From Paralithodes platypus (lineage: Eukaryota > Arthropoda > Malacostraca > Decapoda > Lithodidae), in contig CM064480.1 of NCBI GenBank assembly GCA_032716605.1, positions 24,391,651-24,455,650 of the forward strand: a stretch of 64,000 nt of DNA, in the 5' to 3' direction. A program made the translations under genes and the position numbers. Below, piece by piece: positions 10,740 through 20,350 of this stretch (the first letter of the stretch is position 1; each line of letters opens with the position of its first letter). The notes beneath the pieces were generated by a model. The model had not been told where the DNA came from. It was given only the letters and a program-made list of their open reading frames with translations, and ran no database searches.

Positions 10740-11917
10740 AAAGGAAATCAAGCAACAACAGGGCTAGTGCCCTTCTAGGTTGCTTGTCCTCCATAACACT
10801 GAGGATCAAGTGTCCAAACAGTGGTTTAGAGTGGGTAAGGGAACATTGGAAAGCGAATTACTGCCCTGGAACTAATGTCCGTGGCAGGATTAGGAAGTTA
10901 GTAGGGGACAGATGGGTTAGTAACTGAGGGGGGGATAAAATAAAGTTATTCATTTACAAACGCAGTCAGTCGCGGGTTTGATGCGAGATATTTGTCTAGG
11001 CGGAGTTTAAATGAATCAACGGTGATGCAGTCTATAACGTTTCGGGGAAGCCCATTCCACAAGTTGACAACTCGATTGAAGAAGAAATTCTTAGATTCGT
11101 CTGAGTTAAAAGATTTACCAATAATTTTGCAACCGTTTCCCCCGCGTGTAATTAGCTTGGTCGATAGTGAAGTACTTACTACAGTTCATATTGTCGATGC
11201 CTTTGATGATTTTGAACACTTGAATTAAGTCACCTCTTAATCTGCGCTGGGTTAAAGGAAATAGATTTAATTCTCTAAGACGCTCTTCGTATGGTTTGTT
11301 CTTTAGGCTAGGTATCATTTTGGTAACTCTACGTTGAACTCGTTCTAGCTTGTTTATATCTTTTTGGTAATAAGGGCACCAGGATTGAACGCAGTATTCC
11401 AGAAGAGGGCGGACTAAGGAATTGTAAAGGGTTAGGATAACTTCTTTGGATTTATGCTCAAATGACCTGCCTATAAAGCCAATTATTTTGTTTGCCTTCT
11501 TAACAACTTCTGAACATTGTTGACTCGGTTTTAGGTTACTCGATATTGTTACTCCCAGATCGGTTTCTCTGTTTACATTCTTAAGCTGAGTGCCATTCAT
11601 CGAATAGTTTGCTTTCTCATTTAGGTATCCGATATGTAGTACTTTACATTTATCCGCATTGAAACTAATTTGCCAAATTTGGGCCCAACATGACAATTTA
11701 TCTAGATTGTGTTGCATTACGTCAACTTGTTCTTTTGAGAGTACGCTATTTGCAATTTTTGTATCGTCAGCAAATTTTGAGATTGTACAGGTGAGACCCT
11801 CATCTATGTCGTTGATGTAAATTAGAAAGAGAATTGGTCCTAGTACCGATCCCTGGGGTGCCCCGCTACTTACATTGGTCCATTTAGATGACTTACCGAT
11901 GCCTTTAGATGCCTTAC
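10740..11917 (-). pseudogene. LINE-G: 5'-truncated CR1/Jockey-like reverse transcriptase
   Basis: Reading on the minus strand from 11917, the frame shows RT motif B 'SGAPQGSVLGPILF', motif C 'KFADDTKIA', then 'FNADKCKVLHIG', 'DLGVTISSNLK', 'YCVQSWCPYYQKDINKLERV' and 'RRLRGDLIQVFKI'. A one-base frameshift near 11118 separates this from the last ~60 residues ('NRVVNLWNGLPRNVI', 'LDKYLASNPRLTAFVNE'). Downstream to about 10740 is 3' UTR-like sequence. Everything upstream of RT motif B is missing, so it is a dead 5'-truncated copy. A SINE abuts its 5' side. CR1/Jockey-group assignment follows from the FADD motif and C-terminus; the exact clade is not determined. Confidence 0.85.
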
Positions 11918-11926
11918 CGTAGTGAT

Positions 11927-12322
11927 GGTGATGGGCTGGTCTATCAGAGTGAGAACTGAGCGATCTCCGCCATACCCATAGCTTACTCTGACTGTTCCTG
12001 TTACTTATATATTTTCTAGATCTCAAGTGACGGCGTCTCTTCCGTGGATTGACCTCCCAATCTACCAAGATTGGAAGCCAAAGCGTCACATTTTTCCTTT
12101 GCCCCTCAGCTTTCTCTTCATAATTGCTGAGGGGCACAGGGCCTTGGGTGGGGCTTTGGTTTCCCGGGCGTTTCCGCACCCTCCTCAGCTCCCCGCCATG
12201 GAGTGGCTTCGGTCACCCAGGCTTTATTGTGGTCAGCAGGGAGGGTTCGGTGGGTTATGGCCTTGGCCTTGCTCCGGGCCTTGGGGCAGTTCGGCCAGGC
12301 AGCTTGGGGAACAACAACAACT
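11927..12322 (+). mobile_element. SINE-like element with (AAC)n tail, copy 1
   Basis: This 396-bp unit is flanked by GTAGTGAT at 11919-11926 and 12323-12330 (8-bp target-site duplication). It starts near GGGCTGGTCTATCAGAGTGAG and ends CTTGGGGCAGTTCGGCCAGGCAGCTTGGGGAACAAC repeats (quoted in part: TTCGGCCAGGCAGC). A second copy is at 25387-25802 in the opposite orientation. The final ~45 bp (GGCCTTG..CTCGGGGC-like, TTCGGCCAGGCAGC, then AAC repeats) match the 3' ends of LINE-C copies at 49440-49500 and 55385-55455. The head lacks an obvious tRNA B box, so it is either a SINE of another origin or an internally deleted LINE-C derivative. Confidence 0.8.
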
Positions 12323-12330
12323 GTAGTGAT

Positions 12331-13313
12331 TTCAAAATGTTTATGCAAATTTATTAAATCAATTTTAAGCTTATTATAATTGTAGCTTACAAAATCAGAA
12401 AGATTAAATTAATTTTTTAAGAACACTTTATTTCGAATTAATTTAATCAATAATTTAGACCATGCTTCTAGCTCCCTCGCATCGCAGCGCTTAGTTTTTA
12501 ACAATTTCTCTTTTAATCTATTAACTGAAAAAACAATATCTTTAAAAACAAATTCAAATGTTACTTTATCATTCCCCATTCTGTATTTAAAACCTTTTTG
12601 ACATAGCTCCGCTAATTTGTTGTTTGCAAATTGTTTAACTATTTCTACATCACCTGTTAATATATGACCTATCGGACTATAAATGAACTTTACTAATGCA
12701 TTAAGTCTGTTAGCCGGCATGTCCAGGACTCTTTGACATACGCATTTATTATTATTGAAAATATAATTTTCTGAAAGATTCTCTAAAACTGTATTATAAT
12801 TACAAATAATAGACCCAACAGGTCGCTCATATGAATAAACTATTATTGGTTTGAAATCTTTATATCCATCTGTCAACTTGGACTTAACTTTCTTAGAATT
12901 TATTAGACTGTTAACATTAATTTTGTCTAAAATTTTAGAGGAATAATTCAAAGTGGATATAACTTTATCTTTAATAGGGTTATCTATGGATTTTTTAGAA
13001 TTAGCTCTAATACATCCCATAAAAGCAAAGATTGTATTTTTAAATTTATTTGTGAAATTTGTTTTATTGTTTAGAATATTTTCTATCAAAGGAGCAAAAC
13101 TTTTCTTTTGTAGGCCTTTCAATGAATCTTTTATTTTTTTAATTCCAAAATTTAGATATAATGAATACAAATGATTGACAAGCAGGTTAATATCTGACCT
13201 GTTTTTCTTTTTATTTAATGAATTTAGCCTTCTATTACCATGTCTACATGGTCTTCTGTTTCTAACGGGGAAGTTAAAGTAAGGGTTATTAAAATCGTAT
13301 TTAAAAAATCTTT
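12331..13313 (-). pseudogene. Penelope-like element N-terminal fragment
   Basis: One long minus-strand frame (about 300 residues, no starting Met in its first 48 residues) contains 'NRRPCRHGNRR', 'KPIIVYSYERPVGSIICN', 'CVCQRVLDMPANRLNALVKF', 'YSPIGHILTGDVEIVKQF' and 'NNKLAELCQKGFKYR'. The 'P.GHI.TGD..I......L..L..KG..YR' pattern resembles the region upstream of the RT in Penelope-like elements of the Neptune/Coprina type. It stops at 12409 without entering an RT domain, so only the N-terminal part was captured or retained. It abuts the SINE at 12322. Assignment is by motif memory. Confidence 0.5.
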
Positions 13314-13869
13314 ATACAATATGTTGCCTACCCCTTTAATTTGATTATTAAATATCAGAGATATGATCGATTTCCCGCCAATTTTGGGAGGGTACGAAAA
13401 TAATAAAGTTTAATTAATTCCCATAAGGCCTGTAGTAAACTTTACGACCCTTTTCCCTCCTAGGACAGTACCTGCTATGATAACGTCTTACTCTAAGTAC
13501 ATTTCTGATCAACATGGCACCTATACAGATGATATTATACATAAAATAAACAAGACATGATGATAAAGTAAACTCGAACATTCTCCTATCTTATTTCACA
13601 CAATAACTAATATTATATCTATCCCAACTCCATTAATCTAATTACAATACAAAGCCTATATCTCCTAGGTCCACCAGACCATCACACCTGGAGAAATAAA
13701 TGTTTGATAATATAGTACAACCTAAAAGTAAATATAAAGCACTCCCCCAAACATCTGGGAGCAGGTCCATAGGCTATACCATCACAGGTATGAAGAGAAG
13801 GCTAGGCTATGTAGACAGTTAGATCTGGAACTCGTCACAGTATGTATATGCCTTCTAAGCATAGTAGGG
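13314..13869. other. Non-coding stretch, nothing recognised
   Basis: No credible open frame or repeat was identified between the Penelope-like fragment and the LINE-B copy that begins near 13870. Confidence 0.45.
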
Positions 13870-13970
13870 AAGGTGTACAGTAGGGTAGTGATTGAGAGAG
13901 TGACAGCAAGAACGGAGAAATGGATAGGTGACGGGCAGGGCGGGTTTAGGAAGCGAAGAGGATGTGTAGA
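13870..13970 (+). pseudogene. LINE-B copy 1, upstream piece (RT motif region)
   Basis: The plus strand encodes 'KVYSRVVIERVTARTEKWIG' followed by 'GQGGFRKRRGC', the RT subdomain just upstream of motif A in RTE-like elements. The reading is cut after the codons for 'RRGCV' by LINE-H, and resumes at 17711 with 'KRGCVDQIFALKCVVEKYLE'-like sequence. The last 16 bp (GAAGAGGATGTGTAGA, 13955-13970) are the target site duplicated by LINE-H. No ORF start or endonuclease is present upstream. Confidence 0.85.
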
Positions 13971-14461
13971 GCTTTGCGCAGTGTCGGTATCGTAACCAAT
14001 GAGGTTTAGAGGTCCTGTCATCTGCGTATAAGTACGGTATTGGTTAAAGTCTTGCTAAAACGCACCTCTGTAGCTTACCGTGACTAGTTACGGTAAGTAA
14101 GTCCTACCCCGCCTTCTCGAGGTAGCCTCGTTATTACACCGTCCTTATTTTAATCCTCCCTTTTAAATTTCTAGCATTTTTATTTTTACTTGACGGTGGA
14201 ACTAAAGGGGAGGGCGGGTGTGCTATTTTCTTCAGCAGCACACTTTGTTTTTAATTTTAAATCCTCTTTTAATTTCCACTATAAAAATTATCCCCCTTGT
14301 AACTATATTTCTGTTGTCCCCTGTATATTTTTGTTCTCCCTATCTTCTTGAACTTGTGTTTTCATTTTTACTGTGTTGTATGTTTTTTTACTGATGTTAG
14401 TATCAGTTTTTAATTTTTCTTAGTATAATTTGGACAATCCGGCGCCCTGTTTGGAGGCATT
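13971..14461 (+). promoter_or_regulatory. LINE-H 5' UTR / probable internal promoter
   Basis: Sequence between the target duplication and the first Met of the endonuclease frame. It starts GCTTTGCGCAGTGTCGGTAT and holds a GC-rich first half and a T-rich second half. LINEs with full 5' ends carry internal promoters here, so promoter function is inferred from position only; no core motif was verified. Confidence 0.35.
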
Positions 14462-15748
14462 ATGTCCAGGCCCCATATCCTCCTGGGAAATAACTGTGCT
14501 CGGTATGCTGCCGGCCAGGACCCCCTCAGGGGTGGAGGAACAAGGCAGAAAAGTGGTGGAAACGTCGTTCGGGTGAAGGAAAGCGTGCTCCGTGTCTGTG
14601 CCTTCAATGCCAATGGCATAAATGATTTTAGCAAGAGAGAGTGTCTGATGCGAGAGCTTAAAGATGGATGTGTGGATGTGTGTGGGGTAGGTGAGACGCA
14701 CCTGTTGGGTTCTGGAGTGTGGGATGGTGAGAGTGAGCATGATTTGTGGGGTGGGGAAGGATGGGTTGTCTGGTCTGGATTGGATGCAGGATATAAACGA
14801 AAAAAAAAGGAAGGGGTAGCAGTAATTTTGTCAGAAAGGTTGAGGAAGTGTGTGAAAAACTATGGGTGCATGGACTCAAGAATTGTATGGTGTGAGTGCA
14901 AGATTGGGATAGATAGGTATACTTTTATGTGTGTCTATGCACCAGTTAACCAAGAAACTGGGAAAGGTGCGGAAGAAAATAGAAAATTTTGGAATAAGGT
15001 CAATAAATGTATAAGAGAAAGGCAAGAGTGTACACAAGTAATATTAGTAGGCGACATGAATGGTAGAGTTGGAAACGAGGAGATAGAAGGTATAGTGGAT
15101 AAATGGGGTGTGGAGGGTAGGAATATGAATGGTGACTTCCTTTTAGAAGTATGTGCGGAGAGAGAGATGTTTCTGGCTAACACATTTTTTGAACATCGTC
15201 ACATTCATAGATATACATGGCACAGAGGTGAAGGTGAGCAGGAACAGAAATCTCTAATTGACTACGCCATGATGGACTCCGGTCTAAAAGGAAGAATTTT
15301 AGATTCAAAAGCTGTAAGAGGTATGCTGACGGGATCAGACCACTATACAGTGCTGACAAAAGTGAGGATAAGGAAAGAGTGGAAATATGAGAGGAAAGAG
15401 AGAAAACTGACAGTAGAGAGAATAAATGTGAGAAAATTAAATGAAGAATGTAATGCAACAAAATACAAGGACATCCTGAAAGAGACTATAAAGGACATGG
15501 ATGTTATGATAGATCTGGGAAATACTGTAGACGAAGTATGGAAAGGTACAAGAGACTCCATGATTAAAGCAGCTGAGAAAATATGTGGGAAGAAAACCTT
15601 TAAAATGTGGAAGAAGAAAGGTAACGCATGGTTTAGCAAAGAGGTAGAAGAAATAGTGAAAAAAAGAAAGAGTTCAGAAAGAGTATGCTGCAAAAGAATA
15701 TACCTAGAGAAACTAGAGATGCGAGGAAAGAAGAATATAAACATTTGA
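14462..15748 (+). CDS. LINE-H ORF part 1: APE-type endonuclease
   Basis: This frame (428 residues) carries the apurinic/apyrimidinic-like endonuclease used to nick target DNA for target-primed reverse transcription. Motifs in order: 'FNANGI' (~50), 'GVGETHL' with the catalytic Glu (~77), 'CVYAP' (~158), 'LVGDMNGRVG' with Asp/Asn (~195), 'YTWHRG' (~250), 'SLIDYAMM' (~265) and 'GSDHYTV' with the terminal Asp-His (~293). All expected catalytic positions appear intact. The start at 14462 is the first Met upstream; an internal Met cannot be excluded. The frame ends in 'MRGKKNINI', and the RT continues one frame over, overlapping 15685-15748, so a frameshift (or sequencing error) lies in about 15660-15720. 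Confidence 0.85.
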   Translation: MSRPHILLGNNCARYAAGQDPLRGGGTRQKSGGNVVRVKESVLRVCAFNANGINDFSKRECLMRELKDGCVDVCGVGETHLLGSGVWDGESEHDLWGGEGWVVWSGLDAGYKRKKKEGVAVILSERLRKCVKNYGCMDSRIVWCECKIGIDRYTFMCVYAPVNQETGKGAEENRKFWNKVNKCIRERQECTQVILVGDMNGRVGNEEIEGIVDKWGVEGRNMNGDFLLEVCAEREMFLANTFFEHRHIHRYTWHRGEGEQEQKSLIDYAMMDSGLKGRILDSKAVRGMLTGSDHYTVLTKVRIRKEWKYERKERKLTVERINVRKLNEECNATKYKDILKETIKDMDVMIDLGNTVDEVWKGTRDSMIKAAEKICGKKTFKMWKKKGNAWFSKEVEEIVKKRKSSERVCCKRIYLEKLEMRGKKNINI

Positions 15749-17706
15749 AACAAAGAGTGAAGAGGGCGATACAAGACGCTAAAAGGAAGCCAGATGAGGC
15801 ATATGGGAGAAAGATTAGTGAACAGTTTCTGAATGACAGGAAAGCATACTACAGAGCTGTGAAAGAAGCCAGAGGGAAGAAGACTGAGAGTGTCTCAGGT
15901 GGTAGGATGAGGGACATGAATGGGGAAGTGGTAGAGGGTGATGGTGTGGTGAAAGTATGGAAAGATCATTTTAGTAGCTTAGCTGTAAAGAGTAGGGGGA
16001 AGGCAAAGATCTCATCCATAGGAATGGAGAGAGGTAGAATAAACAGGGTAGTTGAAAGCCAGATAAGCAGAGAAGAAGTAAAAGAAGCAATCAATAGACT
16101 TAAAATGGGCAAAGCTGCTGGAGTAGATAACATCCCAGGTGAAATGCTGAGATATGGAGGAGAAGAAGCTGTTGACATAATGCATAGGTTATGCAAATTA
16201 GCATGGGAAAAGGAAAGTGTACCAGAGGACTGGAGGAAAGCAGTGATAGTACCCTTGTACAAAGGGAAGGGTAGTAAAGAAGAGTGTAAGAATTATAGGG
16301 GAATTAGCTTGCTTAGCATACCTGGAAAGGTACACGCAAGAGTAGTAACAGCGAGGCTACAGAAGATAACGGATGACAAAATAGGCGAGGAACAGGGAGG
16401 TTTCAGAAAGGGCAGGGGCTGCGTTGACCAGATAGACTCAATGCGATTGTTGGTAGAGAAGTATCTGGCCAAAAACAGAAAACTCTATGCAGCATTCATG
16501 GATTTGGAAAAAGCCTACGACAAAGTAGACTGGGAGGGCCTGTGGGATGTGTTAACAGTATATGGTGTGGGAGGAAAGTTGCTAATGGCAGTAAAATCTT
16601 TTTATAGGACTGCAATGGCAAATGTGAAGGTAGGGGATAAGTTAAGTGAAAGTTTTGAGGTCAATGTAGGTGTAAGACAGGGATGTGTCATGTCAGCTTG
16701 GTTGTTCAATATATACATGGATGGAGTGATTAGGGAATGTAGGGCTGTATCAATGGGTGTGGGAGCTAGACTGGAATCAGAGGGAAGAACATGGAAGATT
16801 TTAACATGCCTATATGCGGACGATGCAGTCCTGTTGGCGGAAAATGCTGAAGAACTTCAGAGAGTGGTCACTGACTTTGACAGGGTATGTGAAAAGAGAA
16901 AGTTAAAGGTCAATGTAGGGAAATGTAAGGTAATAGTGTTTGAGAGAAGAATGCATGAAACCATAGATTTTAAGGACAAATATAGAATCAAGAAAGAACA
17001 CAAGAAAAGTTGTAAAATAAATTTGAAAAATGAAGTACTAGAAGAGGTTGAAAGTTTCAAGTATTTGGGAGCTGAACTATGCAAATATGGTAAAATGGAG
17101 AGTGAGATAAAAGAGAGAAAAATGCAAGGGAGAAAGGTGATTGGAGAACTTGATAGTATTCTCAAAGGAAGAATGGTTAGCCAGGAAGTCAAAAAGTCAC
17201 TGAGAAACAGTGTGCTGCTCCCAACACTCTCGTATGGAAGTGAGACATGGACGGCAAGTGACGAGGACCTCTTCAAACTGAGAGCTGTGGAGATGAGCTT
17301 TTTCAGAATGGCAGCTGGCATGAATAGGCTAGATGGGCCAAGTAATAGAGAAGTGTACGAGTCCTTTGGAATGGAAGAGCAGGCTTTGGGCATTGATTGT
17401 GGTGTGGTTGAGTGGATAAAGAGAAGTACTTTGAGGTGGTATGGTCATGTTCAGAGAATGGATGAAGACAGAATGCCAAGAAAGATATATGGGAGTCAGG
17501 TGAGAGGAACCGCTAGTAGTGGAAGACCACCTATGGTATGGGAAAAGAAAGTGGAAAAATATATTGAAGAAAAACTTCCACGTAGTGGAAGGGGCATTGT
17601 GGCACGGGCAAGGGAGGCATGTCTTGACAAAGTAGCTTGGAGACGTTTCTGTCATGGCCATCCACTAGTGGGGGTTTCCCAGGGGGAAACAAGGCGTCGG
17701 AGATGA
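15685..17706 (+). CDS. LINE-H ORF part 2: reverse transcriptase
   Basis: 673 residues open. RT motifs are complete: 'MGKAAGVDNIPGEML' (~145), 'NYRGISLLSIPGKV' (~210), 'EEQGGFRKGRGCVDQ' (~240), motif A 'FMDLEKAYDKVDW' (~275), motif B 'GVRQGCVMSAWLFN' (~330), motif C 'CLYADDAVLL' (~378). It is followed by the thumb ('NVGKCKVIVF', 'FKYLGAELCK') and the family C-terminus 'SYGSETWTA', 'LRWYGHVQRMDEDR', 'SGRPPMVWEKK'. No RNase H domain is seen. It is very probably one polyprotein with the upstream endonuclease; the first Met here (15688) is unlikely to be a true initiator. The stop at 17706 is immediately followed by the GAT tail. Confidence 0.9.
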   Translation: MLQKNIPRETRDARKEEYKHLKQRVKRAIQDAKRKPDEAYGRKISEQFLNDRKAYYRAVKEARGKKTESVSGGRMRDMNGEVVEGDGVVKVWKDHFSSLAVKSRGKAKISSIGMERGRINRVVESQISREEVKEAINRLKMGKAAGVDNIPGEMLRYGGEEAVDIMHRLCKLAWEKESVPEDWRKAVIVPLYKGKGSKEECKNYRGISLLSIPGKVHARVVTARLQKITDDKIGEEQGGFRKGRGCVDQIDSMRLLVEKYLAKNRKLYAAFMDLEKAYDKVDWEGLWDVLTVYGVGGKLLMAVKSFYRTAMANVKVGDKLSESFEVNVGVRQGCVMSAWLFNIYMDGVIRECRAVSMGVGARLESEGRTWKILTCLYADDAVLLAENAEELQRVVTDFDRVCEKRKLKVNVGKCKVIVFERRMHETIDFKDKYRIKKEHKKSCKINLKNEVLEEVESFKYLGAELCKYGKMESEIKERKMQGRKVIGELDSILKGRMVSQEVKKSLRNSVLLPTLSYGSETWTASDEDLFKLRAVEMSFFRMAAGMNRLDGPSNREVYESFGMEEQALGIDCGVVEWIKRSTLRWYGHVQRMDEDRMPRKIYGSQVRGTASSGRPPMVWEKKVEKYIEEKLPRSGRGIVARAREACLDKVAWRRFCHGHPLVGVSQGETRRRR

Positions 17707-17710
17707 TGAT

Positions 17711-18797
17711 GAAGAGGATGTGTAGATCAGATTTTTGCCCTGAAATGTGTTGTGGAGAAATATCTGGAGAAGGGACATAAGTTGCATGCTACCTTTATGG
17801 ATTTGGAGAAGGCCTATGACAGAGTTGATAGAGAAGGTATGTGGAAAGTACTGAGAATATACGGAGTAGACGGCAAGTTGCTGAAAGCAGTGAAGAGCAT
17901 ATAAGAGGGTGCAAAGGCGTCGACAGAACGAGTTCTTTGATCTGAATGTTGGGTTGAAGCAAGAGTGTGTGATGTCCCCATGGTTGTTCTTTTTATATAT
18001 ATATATATATATATATATGGATGGAGTCATGAAAGAAATACAAGCAAGAGCAATGAATGTTGGTGTACCTCTGATAAGGGAAGGAAACGAGCGGAAGTTG
18101 CCTGTAATGCTGCTTGCTGATGAGACAGTTCTGATGAGCGATAGTGAATGGGAGATGCAGGGGATGGTAAATATGTTTGGAACAGTGTGTGAAAAGTGGA
18201 ATCTGAGGGTAAATGCGAGGAAGAGCAAGGTTATGGTAACAGAGTGTGAGGTGAAGTTGAACGGTCAGGCTATGGAGAACGTCAGCTCATTTAAGTATTT
18301 GGGCAGTGTGTTGAGTAAAGATGGGAGTATGGATGAAGAAGTGCGGGAGAGGGTGCAACAGGGGAAGAGGTTGTAGGAATGCTGAAAGCAGTAACAAGAA
18401 ATAGGGTGGTCAGCATGGAAGTAAAGAAGTTCTTGCATGACAGTGTGGTAATCCCGACATTGACTTATGGGAGCGAAGCATGGATGTAGTTACATGGAGG
18501 GATAGACAGAGGAATGAGGAAGCGCGAGAGAGGTGTGGTATGGATGTAGATGTGCTGAAAAGTGTGAAAAGGAACACCTTGAGCTGGTTCGGCCATATGG
18601 AACGTATGGGAAGCGAGAGAATGACTAAGAAAGTGTGCGAGAGTCAGGTGGAAGGACAGAGAGGGAGAGGGAAATCGAATGAGAGGTGGAAGAATGAAGC
18701 GAAGAAGTATATGCGTGAAGGCGGTGCTGGATGGGAGTATCTGTATAGCGTACACGATAGGCCTCACGGAAGCAAGAAATTTTTAAAAAATCCATAA
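17711..18797 (+). pseudogene. LINE-B copy 1, downstream piece (RT to C-terminus)
   Basis: This continues the LINE-B interrupted by LINE-H: 'KRGCVDQIFALKCVVEKYL', motif A 'FMDLEKAYDRVDREG', motif B 'GLKQECVMSPWLF', a (TA)n expansion at 17997-18018, motif C altered to 'LADETVLMSDSE' (second catalytic Asp replaced by Glu), 'FKYLGSVLSKDGSM', 'DVVTWRDRQRNEE' and 'NTLSWFGHMERMGSERMTKK'. There are frameshifts and stops near 17903, 17925, 18375 and 18490. The canonical GATA tail is absent, so the 3' end has decayed or been cut near 18797. The family is close to LINE-H but distinct. Confidence 0.85.
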
Positions 18798-19280
18798 CGC
18801 CCCAGGGGCTCTCAAAACAAAGGAATATGTCATTAGGTGAGATAATTCCCCTTTAGTACAGTACTTTCTACCACTCGTCCACATTTGTCTCGACCTCCCC
18901 CCCCCCCTTCCCAACCTTTTTCTCCCCTCCTCGATTATCGGCTATTTTTCCTCTTATTTCCCTCATTTATCGGTTATTTTCAGCGTAAATTATCATCAGG
19001 CAGGCTCGGAGGCAGGGTTGAGTCATTTAGAGATCCTCTAGAAATGTGAGAACTCTCCTGGGGGGCTCAGTACATAGTGAGATGTTGCAAAGGGAGGATG
19101 TATGTCTCTCGGCCGGCTGACCTAGAATACGGTCGGGCTGCGAAAATATAAGTTTTCGACCACCCAATTGCTGTTCCCACTTCTTTTATCAATCTTCAAT
19201 GTTCATATGTTCATCATATAAGTAAAATAAAAGTAAATGGAGAAGAAATAATGCTTTATACTGTATAGTAAATATAACTA
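18798..19280. other. Non-coding spacer, nothing recognised
   Basis: Holds a C homopolymer near 18898-18907 and no credible frame or repeat boundary. Confidence 0.45.
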
Positions 19281-19814
19281 CAGTGGAACCCCCATCTTCG
19301 CTCTTAATCGGTTCCGCAGAAATCGAGCTAAGATTGAAACAGCCAAGATTGGGGCACTGTTCTGATGGGGAAAATTCTAATCGGTTCCGTGCTCATTCTA
19401 AAAGTTGTACTTTTTCCCAGTTTTAGCCCATGAAAACATGTTTTTTGTCTACATAAAGTAAATCTTATGCATTGTAAATAATAATGTAGACATGGCTAAA
19501 TAACAGTCCTAACCATAAAAACTTAGGTGCATTATAAATACTGTAAATTGGGGCATTATTCTTATGGGAAAAATGGTAGGCCTAGCATAGGTTCTAAATT
19601 CGTCCAGCCACCCCTCAAGTACCCATTTTGCCCCAAATACATTCAATAAATACATATTATGAGGAGAATATGTATAAATACATAAGGTGCATTATAAATA
19701 CTGTACATTGGGGCATTACAGTATTCTGATGGGAAAAATGGTAGGCCAAGCCTAGGTTCTAAATTCGTCCAGTCACCCCTCAAGTACCCATTTCGCCCCA
19801 AATACATCCAATAA
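19281..19814 (+). mobile_element. Tigger/pogo-like element, left part of a split copy
   Basis: Begins after a TA with CAGTGGAACCCCCATCTTCG, the inverse of the terminus at 30765-30780 (GATGGGGGCTCCACTG). A second, uninterrupted copy lies inverted at 37923-38940 and matches this segment (TCACCCCTCAAGTACCCATTT and ACATCCAATA) and the segment at 30165-30780. The copy was therefore one element of about 1.1 kb, now split by ~10.3 kb of later insertions. A local duplication (CATATTATGAGGAGAATATG and TAAATACTGTACATTGG phrases) is present at 19540-19720. Confidence 0.75.
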
Positions 19815-20310
19815 TATAGGTTTGATTCCTGGAGGGAAGTAGAGAAAACCTAATATTTAGTAGGGGCCCCGGAATCATTGACGATGTTGCCTATTAGTAT
19901 AATAGTCTCCATTCAACACCCACGTCAGTCGTTTGAATCAACCGCCGCGAGAAAGAACAGAGTCATTCATCATAAGTGCAACGCTACTTCTCTTATGGTA
20001 TCGTCATAGATTGGGTACCCACTACGTAAAAACTTTCGTAAAAAATAAGAGAAGAAAAAAGGAAAAGATTAAATTACTTAATCAAGGTTATAACACGCTT
20101 CCCACTCCGGTGGATTTCTTGTGTTGTGGATTCTTGCCGCTCCTCGCCAAGCACACCATTCGTCCTTCACTGATATATCAAGATAATACTCAAGATATCA
20201 AGCGAATGGGAAGGGGATGGCTGGGAGGGCCTTCATCATCAATGATTCCGGGGCCCCTACTAAATATTAGGTTTTCTCTACAGTACTTCCCTCCGGGAAT
20301 CAAACCTATA
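19815..20310. repeat. Foldback module at the left end of the 9.4-kb element
   Basis: The outer arms 19815-19873 and 20244-20310 are inverted copies (TATAGGTTTGATTCC, AAACCTAATATTTAGTAGG and GGGGCCCCGGAAT in one; the reverse complement in the other). They enclose the 295-bp terminal repeat 19874-20168. Such hairpin ends occur in foldback-type elements, and it could alternatively be a separate MITE that captured the terminus. Confidence 0.65.
19874..20168 (+). repeat. Left terminal inverted repeat (TIR) of the 9.4-kb element
   Basis: Matches the reverse complement of 28966-29256 over its full length with scattered substitutions and small indels. A more diverged third copy, split by a LINE-B tail, is at about 61263-61806. 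It contains GACGATGTTGCC at the outer end and ATAACACGCTTCCCACTCC toward the interior. Confidence 0.8.
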
Positions 20311-20313
20311 ATC

Positions 20314-20350
20314 TAATAGTGGCCCCTCCATCATTGACGATGTTGCCTGA
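20314..20350 (+). repeat. Second terminal motif of the 9.4-kb element
   Basis: TAATAGTGGCCCCTCCATCA followed by TTGACGATGTTGCCT matches the outermost 35 bp at the right end (29240-29274, opposite strand), better than the 19855 version does. It may be the original left terminus, with the foldback module added outside it. Confidence 0.55.

Larger units (their letters stand above)
13971..17710 (+). mobile_element. LINE-H: near-intact full-length RTE-like LINE with 16-bp TSD
   Basis: A 3740-bp insertion flanked by perfect copies of GAAGAGGATGTGTAGA (13955-13970 and 17711-17726), placed in the middle of an older LINE-B RT. It has a ~490-bp 5' UTR, an endonuclease-RT coding region (14462-17706) with one frameshift, and a 3' tail of GAT repeats (AGATGATGAT) abutting the duplication. 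A short microsatellite-like 3' tail rather than poly(A) is characteristic of RTE-like LINEs. The perfect duplication and single coding lesion indicate a young insertion, the youngest-looking LINE in this window. Confidence 0.9.

Noticed and set aside
20044..20100. Direct homology between the 9.4-kb element and the piggyBac at 61812 as one element
   Set aside because: The shared block at 61263-61806 stops before the TTAA at 61808, so the piggyBac element is a neighbour and not part of that family.
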